DNA of 64,000 bases from Mycobacterium bourgelatii (GTDB taxonomy: Bacteria > Actinomycetota > Actinomycetes > Mycobacteriales > Mycobacteriaceae): contig NZ_BLKZ01000001.1 in assembly GCF_010723575.1 (NCBI RefSeq), positions 1,178,001-1,242,000 of the forward strand, written 5' to 3'. Of the stretch, positions 59,125-64,000 are shown piece after piece. Within the stretch, counting starts at the first letter, position 1, and each line of letters opens with the position of its first letter. The notes under the pieces are model-generated. The model was given only the letters and a program-made list of their open reading frames with translations. It was not told the origin of the DNA and did not search any database. The position numbers and the translations under genes are program-made.

Positions 59125-60228
59125 TCAGTGTTGTCCGAGATCGTTGGCCAGAATTTCGGCCGAGGGTGTCAGGCGCCGGCGGGTGTCGATGGCGATCACC
59201 TGCCAGTCGACGCTGGAGTATTCGTCGAACTTGCGACGCGCTCGTTCTCGCGCCTTCTCCGGGGCTCCGTGGTGAACCCCTTGCGGCGCATGCGAGATCA
59301 GGCCCGGCGGCATCGGGATCCCATACAGCGAGCCGCCGTGGAAGAACGCGATCTCGTCGTAGTCGACGTTGCGGTGATACCACGGTGTGCGCTCGGTGCC
59401 GGGAACGGTTTCGGCCGGCTTAGGTAGGAAGTTCATCACGTAGACGCCCGTGGCCTGCATGAACAGGTGCACCGTCGGCGGCAGGTGCACGCTGTCTGAG
59501 GTGACGACGGTGTAGTCGGCGATGTTGAACGTGAAGGCGAAGTTGTCGCCGCGCCAACCTTCGACGTCGATCGGATTGTGTTGGTAGTACAGCGTTGTCG
59601 AATCGCTATCCTCGATCTCCCGGTGCATGAGCCGGACCTCGTACTGGTCGCGGCCGTCGTCCTCGATCGGTTCCGGGTCGGGGATGGTCGCCTGTGCCGG
59701 ATCGAACGGGAAGTGGCGGCCCAGGGTGCCCGGGGGAGGGACGCGGAACTCGTCGGTCGCCTCGATCATCAGCAGGGTCGTCTCGCCATCGGGTATCTGG
59801 CGCCAGGTGCACGCCTTGGGGATGTAGACCCAGTCGCCCTGCCGGTAGCTCAGCGGGCCGAACTCGGTCTCGAGCAGGCCGCTGCCCTGGTGGACGAAGC
59901 AGAGCAGATCGCCGTCGACGTAGCGGGTGTAAAACGGCATTTCCTCCTGCCGCCGACTCAGCAGAATGCGGCAGTCGGGGTTGCTGAACATCAGCAGCGG
60001 CCCGCCGTTGGCGTCGGTGGCGTCGCTGGGCTTGAGTTGGTCGGCCAGCACGTCGGTGGGCCGCAGCGGGCCGACCGACCGGAAGGCGGTGGGGTCGTGG
60101 CGGCGGTACATGTTGGCCGTGCGGCCGGTGAATCCGCCGCGGCCGAGTTCGTCGTCCTTGAGTCCGTCGAGGTCGGCGTGGACGCGCCGCGGCGTCTTGC
60201 CTTTTCGCAGGTGGATGAACGATTCCAT
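59125..60228 (-). CDS. Homogentisate 1,2-dioxygenase-like cupin protein
   Basis: The 367-aa protein is of the actinobacterial HgmA type. The N-terminus is MESFIHLRKGKTPRRVHADL; a cupin core runs from ~85 to 330. Likely iron ligands are His285 (YHRNVDYDE), an acid at Asp291/Glu292 and His319 or His320 (GVHHG). Homogentisate dioxygenases open the ring to maleylacetoacetate, but no maleylacetoacetate isomerase or fumarylacetoacetase gene lies in this operon, so the substrate may differ. It is the first gene of the operon, with ATG 60228 and an operator-like repeat 33 bp upstream. Confidence 0.85.
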   Translation of the reverse strand: MESFIHLRKGKTPRRVHADLDGLKDDELGRGGFTGRTANMYRRHDPTAFRSVGPLRPTDVLADQLKPSDATDANGGPLLMFSNPDCRILLSRRQEEMPFYTRYVDGDLLCFVHQGSGLLETEFGPLSYRQGDWVYIPKACTWRQIPDGETTLLMIEATDEFRVPPPGTLGRHFPFDPAQATIPDPEPIEDDGRDQYEVRLMHREIEDSDSTTLYYQHNPIDVEGWRGDNFAFTFNIADYTVVTSDSVHLPPTVHLFMQATGVYVMNFLPKPAETVPGTERTPWYHRNVDYDEIAFFHGGSLYGIPMPPGLISHAPQGVHHGAPEKARERARRKFDEYSSVDWQVIAIDTRRRLTPSAEILANDLGQH

Positions 60229-60260
60229 GGCTGGCTCCCGGGGGTCTCCGCTACAAAACT

Positions 60261-60278
60261 AAAAGTGACATTACTTTT
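60261..60278. promoter_or_regulatory. Inverted repeat upstream of the catabolic operon
   Basis: AAAAGT-GACATT-ACTTTT is a perfect 6-bp-arm inverted repeat with a 6-bp spacer in an AT-rich patch (60250-60285), 33 bp before the dioxygenase-like ATG and 40 bp past the fadB4 stop. It is a good candidate operator for the operon's TetR protein. Confidence 0.55.
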
Positions 60279-60317
60279 TCTTTTGCGGGGAAACAAGGCC
60301 AACCCGGCGGTCCGCGA

Positions 60318-61289
60318 TTAATTGCGGACGCGCAACACGACCTTTCCCTTGGCGGTGCGGTTCTCCAGCGAAGCCACCGCTGCCGCCGCCTCATCGAGGG
60401 GGAAGACCTCGGGTTCCGGCGGGGTCAACTTCCCGGAGGTGAACAGCTCCTCAAGTGCGGCCCACTGCTCTTGCAGCGCACCCGGGTGCCTGCCGGCCCA
60501 GGCTCCCCAGCCCACACCGACAACGTCAATGTTGTTCAGCAGCAACCGGTTTACCTTCACCGTGGGTATCTCGCCGCCGGTGAAGCCGATCACCAGCAAC
60601 CGGCCCGCCGGGGCCAGGGAGCGCAGCGAATCGGTGAACCGGTCGCCACCGACGGGATCCACCACGATGTCCACGCCCCGGCCGCTGGTGAGCTCTTTGA
60701 CCGCATCCTTGAACCCGTCGGCGAGCACGACGTCGGTGGCGCCGGCCGCTGTGGCGATCTGTCCCTTTTCCTCGGAGCTGACCACCGCGATCACGCGCGA
60801 CGCCCCGAGCGCCGGTGCCAGTCGCAGCGCCGACGTGCCGATACCCCCGGCCGCCCCGTGCACCAACACCGTCTCGCCCTGCTGCAAGCGGCCACGCACC
60901 GTCAGCGCGAAATACACGGTCAGGTCGTTGAACAGCACCCCGGCGCCGGCCTCGAAGCTGACGTTGTCGGGCAGCTTGAACACCCGGTCGGGCGCCAGTA
61001 TCGCGACTTCGGCCATGCCGCCGGTGAGCATGGTCAGGCCCAGCACCCGGTCGCCGGCACGGAAGCCGCTGTCGTCCGGCGCCGATCGGACCACCCCGGC
61101 GATCTCGGCGCCGAGGGTGAAGGGCGGGTCCGGGCGGTACTGGTAGAGGCCACGGGTGAGCAGCGCATCCGGAAATGCCACCCCGGCCGCGTGTACGTCG
61201 ACCACGACACCGTCGCCGGTGGGTTCGTCGACGTCTGCCACCTCGATGGCGTCTGGACCATCAAGTCGAGTCACTCTTACCGCGCGCAT
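60318..61289 (-). CDS. fadB4: Zinc-independent quinone oxidoreductase / MDR protein, FadB4
   Basis: The 323-aa medium-chain reductase equals the remembered length of M. tuberculosis FadB4 (Rv3141). An N-terminal GroES-like domain (TLGAEIAGVVRSAPDDSGFRAGDRVLGL) is followed by the NADPH fold VLVHGAAGGIGTSALRLAPALGASRVIAV (~140-168) and GRGVDIVVDPVGGDRFTDSLRSLAPAGRLLVIGF. The zinc-ligand residues of alcohol dehydrogenases are absent. It probably reduces a quinone or enoyl-type substrate. ATG 61289, divergent from the aldo/keto reductase (67-bp gap) and followed by the operon promoter region. Confidence 0.9.
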   Translation of the reverse strand: MRAVRVTRLDGPDAIEVADVDEPTGDGVVVDVHAAGVAFPDALLTRGLYQYRPDPPFTLGAEIAGVVRSAPDDSGFRAGDRVLGLTMLTGGMAEVAILAPDRVFKLPDNVSFEAGAGVLFNDLTVYFALTVRGRLQQGETVLVHGAAGGIGTSALRLAPALGASRVIAVVSSEEKGQIATAAGATDVVLADGFKDAVKELTSGRGVDIVVDPVGGDRFTDSLRSLAPAGRLLVIGFTGGEIPTVKVNRLLLNNIDVVGVGWGAWAGRHPGALQEQWAALEELFTSGKLTPPEPEVFPLDEAAAAVASLENRTAKGKVVLRVRN

Positions 61290-61356
61290 GCTGCTCCCGT
61301 CGTAGATCCCTGCTGCCTCAATCTAGAACTCGTCGGCTCGACGCTAGCCTCAGGGC

Positions 61357-62217
61357 ATGAATTCATTTCCACTCGGTCGATACACCGTCTCGCGTATCGG
61401 CTTCGGTGCGATGCAGCTGCCCGGCCCCGGAGTGTTCGGGCCGCCGCGGGACAAAGGCGAGGCATTGGCCGTGCTGCGCAGGGCGGTCGAACTGGGCGTC
61501 ACCCACATCGACACCGCCCAGTTCTACGGTCCCGACGTTGCCAACGAGTTGATCCGGGAGGCGTTGTACCCCTACCCGGAGGACTTGGCTCTGGTGAGCA
61601 AGGTGGGCGCCCGGCGCGACGAGGCCGGAGCCTGGATGGAGATCGACGAACCCGCCGAGTTGCGCCGCGACATCGAAGCCAACTTGCGCACCCTCGGGGT
61701 CGAGCAACTGGCGGCGGTCAACCTGCGAGTGTTTGAGAGCGATGCACCCGACCAGCGCTTCGACGACCAATTGGCAGTCATGATCGCCGCTCGGGACGAA
61801 GGGCTGATCGGCGACATCGGCCTCAGCAACGTCAGTCCGGCGCAACTGCTGCATGCCCTGGAAGTCACCGAGATCGCCTGCGTGCAAAATGCGTTCAACC
61901 TCGTACACCGGGATTCCACGCCGGTGCTGGACGTCTGCCGTTCGCGGGGCATCGCCTTCGTGCCATTCTTTCCCCTGGGATCGGCGTTTGCGGGGCCGGC
62001 TAACCCGGTGTTGGGGAACGAGTTGATCCAGCGCGTGGCCGCCGAACTCGGCCGCACCCCAGCACAGATCGCGCTGGCCTGGACGTTGGGCGTGGCGTCC
62101 AATGTCGTGCTGATCCCAGGCACGTCGTCCGTACCGCACCTCGAGGAGAACATGGCCGTCGCCGACATCGAGCTCGATGAGGAAACCCGCGAACAGCTGA
62201 ATGAGGTTGCCGGGTAA
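61357..62217 (+). CDS. Aldo/keto reductase
   Basis: The 286-aa TIM-barrel AKR has SRIGFGAMQLPG, VTHIDTAQFYGPDVANELI (catalytic Asp and Tyr, ~47-53) and LVSKVGARR (catalytic Lys, ~80). The usual catalytic His in the following strand (DLxxxH) is replaced in AAVNLRVFES, as in several actinobacterial AKRs. VVLIPGTSSVPHLEENM binds NADPH near the end. It overlaps the GNAT start by 1 bp (TAATG), so the two are co-translated. Confidence 0.9.
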   Translation: MNSFPLGRYTVSRIGFGAMQLPGPGVFGPPRDKGEALAVLRRAVELGVTHIDTAQFYGPDVANELIREALYPYPEDLALVSKVGARRDEAGAWMEIDEPAELRRDIEANLRTLGVEQLAAVNLRVFESDAPDQRFDDQLAVMIAARDEGLIGDIGLSNVSPAQLLHALEVTEIACVQNAFNLVHRDSTPVLDVCRSRGIAFVPFFPLGSAFAGPANPVLGNELIQRVAAELGRTPAQIALAWTLGVASNVVLIPGTSSVPHLEENMAVADIELDEETREQLNEVAG

Positions 62218-62762
62218 TGCCGGTGGTACGTTCGGCCGTTCGTTCGGCCAGCGCCGCCGACGCTGCGGCGTGCGTGGAAATTTACCGTCCGTACGTGCTG
62301 GACACCGCGATAAGCTTCGAAACGGAAGTGCCGACGCTCGAGCAGATGGCGGCACGGATTGCCGCCGCACAGGTCATTCACGAATGGCTGGTGTTAGAGA
62401 TCGACGATGAAGTCGTCGGCTACGCCTATGCACAGCAACTGAATCCGCGTGCCGCGTACCGCTGGGCGGTGGAAACGAGCGTCTATGTGGCGATGGACCG
62501 CCGGCGCTCGGGTGGTGGCCGCCTGCTCTACGATGAACTGCTGAATCGGCTCGCCCGCCGCGGCTTCCGGCGGGCAATCGGCATCATCGCCCAACCCAAC
62601 GATGGCAGCAATGCGCTGCACGCGTCGTTCGGGTTTCAGCCGGCGGGCCTACTTCGGCGGGTGGGCTGGAAGCTCGGTGCTTGGCACGACGTCCAGTGGT
62701 GGCAGCTGGACTTGGTGGACCCAGACGAGGAAATCGACCCGCCGCCCGCAATCATCGACTGA
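62217..62762 (+). CDS. GNAT family N-acetyltransferase
   Basis: The 181-aa protein resembles phosphinothricin/methionine-sulfone-type acetyltransferases, with VRSASAADAAACVEIYRPYVLDTAISFETEVPT at the N-terminus, ETSVYVAMDRRRSGGGRLLYDELL with the acetyl-CoA loop RRSGGG (~95-100), and ASFGFQPAGLLRRVGWKLGAWHDVQWWQLDL at the end. It probably detoxifies a small amine. It is translationally coupled to the aldo/keto reductase. Confidence 0.9.
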   Translation: MPVVRSAVRSASAADAAACVEIYRPYVLDTAISFETEVPTLEQMAARIAAAQVIHEWLVLEIDDEVVGYAYAQQLNPRAAYRWAVETSVYVAMDRRRSGGGRLLYDELLNRLARRGFRRAIGIIAQPNDGSNALHASFGFQPAGLLRRVGWKLGAWHDVQWWQLDLVDPDEEIDPPPAIID

Positions 62763-62765
62763 CCG

Positions 62766-62825
62766 CGAGCAGACGCAAACTTGTACTATTCTAGGCGATT
62801 TCGTACAAGTTTGCGTCTGCTCGCC
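62766..62825. terminator. Long perfect hairpin between convergent genes
   Basis: Two perfect 22-bp arms (62766-62787 and 62804-62825; core GCAGACGCAAACTTGTAC) enclose a 16-nt loop. It lies between the GNAT stop (62762) and the fadE23 stop (62838), so it can end transcription from both sides. A GCAGACGCAAA-type palindrome recurs in many mycobacterial genomes from memory, so it may also be a dispersed repeat element. Confidence 0.7.
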
Positions 62826-62837
62826 GGGTCGTCGAGG

Positions 62838-64000
62838 CTACTTGAGTTCGGCCGACGAGAGGCCGAGCAGGCGGCGGGCGACCACCAGCTGCTGAATCTG
62901 CTGCGTGCCCTCGAAGATGTCCAGAATCTTGGAGTCGCGGCCCCACTTCTCCAACATGGACTGCTCGGAATAGCCGGTGGTGCCGGCCAATTCGACGGAC
63001 TTGAGCGTGACGTCACTGGCCATGCGGCCCGCCTTGGCCTTGCTCATCGACGCCTCTTTGGAGTTCGGAATGCCGTTGTCGGCCTGCCATGCGGCGCGCA
63101 GTGACAGCAGGTAGCTGGCCTCCCAGTCGGCCTCCATCCGCAGGAACTCCGCCGCGGCGGCGCTTTGGACATGCGCCGGTCGGTCGTAGTCGATGTCCAC
63201 GCCGGCCTCGGTGAGGATCTTGCGAATTTCCTCCAATGCGGCGCGGCCGATCCCGACAGCCATCGCGGCCACGATGGGCCGGGTGTTGTCGAAGGTCTCC
63301 ATCACACCGGAGAACCCCTTGCCCTCCTCGATTTCGGGATTGCCCAGCAGGTTCTCTTTGGGGATGCGGGCGTTGTCGAAGCGGATCACCGCGGTGTCCG
63401 ACCCCTTGATGCCGAGCTTGCGCTCTAGGCGTTCGACGGTCACACCCGGGTGCTCGCGCGGCACGATGAAGGACTTGATCGCCGCGCGGCCCTTCGACTT
63501 GTCCAGCGTGGCCCACACGACGATGTGGGTGGCGCGCGAGCCGGCCGTGACGAAGATCTTCTCGCCGTTGATGACGTACTCGTCGCCGTCCAAGGTGGCC
63601 GTCGTCGTCACCGCCGCCGAGTCGGACCCGAAGCCCGGCTCGGTGATGGCCATTGCGGCCCAAACCTTTCCGAGCCGTTCCAGTTGCTCGTCGGTGGCCA
63701 CCGCGGAGATGGCGGCATTGCCCAAGCCCTGGTAGGGCAGGGACAGCATCATCGCGACGTCGCCCCAGCTGGCTTCCATGGTTTGCACCAGTGCGGCCAT
63801 GTTGGCGCCGTTGTGGTTCTCGTCTTTGCCCTCGTCGTCGTCGCGGAGCGAGTCCGCGCCGGCGAAGTTGAACGATTCGGATGCGCCCTCGAACAGCTTG
63901 ATCAAGGTGTCGAGTTCGACCGGGTAGGCGTGTTCCTTCAGGTCATACTTCCGCGCGATCGGGCGCATCAACTCCGCCGCGCCCTGGTGGGTCTTGACGA
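62838..64000 (-). CDS. fadE23: Acyl-CoA dehydrogenase FadE23, N-terminus beyond window
   Basis: At least 387 codons are visible, from VKTHQGAAELMRPIARKYDLKEHAYPVELD at the window edge to SSAELK at the stop. Typical acyl-CoA dehydrogenase motifs are AITEPGFGSDSAAVTTTA (~FAD site), EYVINGEKIFVTAGSRATHIVVWAT, and a C-terminal GTTGYSEQSMLEKWGRDSKILDIFEGTQQIQQLVVARRLLG. The place next to fadB4 matches Rv3140 (fadE23); the partner FadE24 would lie beyond the window. Only about 15-25 N-terminal residues appear to be missing. Confidence 0.9.
   Translation of the reverse strand, partial: VKTHQGAAELMRPIARKYDLKEHAYPVELDTLIKLFEGASESFNFAGADSLRDDDEGKDENHNGANMAALVQTMEASWGDVAMMLSLPYQGLGNAAISAVATDEQLERLGKVWAAMAITEPGFGSDSAAVTTTATLDGDEYVINGEKIFVTAGSRATHIVVWATLDKSKGRAAIKSFIVPREHPGVTVERLERKLGIKGSDTAVIRFDNARIPKENLLGNPEIEEGKGFSGVMETFDNTRPIVAAMAVGIGRAALEEIRKILTEAGVDIDYDRPAHVQSAAAAEFLRMEADWEASYLLSLRAAWQADNGIPNSKEASMSKAKAGRMASDVTLKSVELAGTTGYSEQSMLEKWGRDSKILDIFEGTQQIQQLVVARRLLGLSSAELK

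Overview
The window comes from a slow-growing, non-tuberculous Mycobacterium. It is GC-rich and carries PE_PGRS, PPE-MPTR and PE-PPE genes, a mycobacterial LexA (SOS) box and a 13E12-type HNH gene. The gene order follows the Mycobacterium tuberculosis segment Rv3140-Rv3171c in reverse orientation: fadE23, fadB4, a response regulator (Rv3143), PPE52, nuoA-N, a degenerate PPE at the PPE53 position, the Rv3162c-Rv3166c MoxR cluster, the TetR regulator Rv3167c, Rv3168, Rv3169, aofH and hpx. Synteny and gene names rest on remembered family knowledge, not on a database search. The species cannot be settled from the sequence.

Layout. 1-11.2 kb: a very long PE_PGRS gene cut by the window edge, directly downstream of an 1828-residue PPE-MPTR gene, both on the minus strand. 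11.2-15.4 kb: an intergenic region with operator-like palindromes, an orphan cysA ABC-transporter ATPase, and a divergent pair made of a CPA1-type cation/proton antiporter and a TrkA/RCK protein. 15.4-23.9 kb: two unrelated-looking flavin amine oxidases (one with a Tat lipoprotein signal), a DUF5994 gene, an alpha/beta hydrolase (hpx-like), an F420/FMN luciferase-like oxidoreductase, the Rv3169/Rv3168 pair, and a TetR regulator overlapping an SDR gene. 24.7-26.0 kb: a 13E12/HNH gene whose start codon lies inside a perfect LexA box. 26.1-30.3 kb: a five-gene MoxR/DUF58/DUF4129 operon. 30.3-32.5 kb: a PE-PPE serine hydrolase between two decayed PPE-MPTR relics. 32.5-48.2 kb: the complete 14-gene complex I operon nuoA-N on the minus strand. 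48.5-50.2 kb: PPE52-like gene and response regulator, convergent.

50.2-60.3 kb is the most distinctive accessory region. It is a tightly coupled minus-strand operon that reads, in transcription order, homogentisate-dioxygenase-like protein, alpha/beta hydrolase, CoA-transferase, HMG-CoA-lyase-like protein, TetR, APH-fold kinase 2, DUF6285 protein 2, acyl-CoA dehydrogenase, APH-fold kinase 1, DUF6285 protein 1, SnoaL-like protein and YceI-like protein. The kinase + DUF6285 + acyl-CoA dehydrogenase core resembles LvaA/LvaB/LvaC of levulinate (4-hydroxyacyl-CoA) catabolism. Here the kinase/DUF6285 pair is present twice, and kinase 2 has lost the glycine-rich loop and the DWE metal-binding motif, so it looks like a pseudokinase. 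A perfect inverted repeat sits upstream of the first gene. The window ends with fadB4, an aldo/keto reductase and GNAT pair, a 22-bp-arm hairpin, and the 3' part of fadE23.
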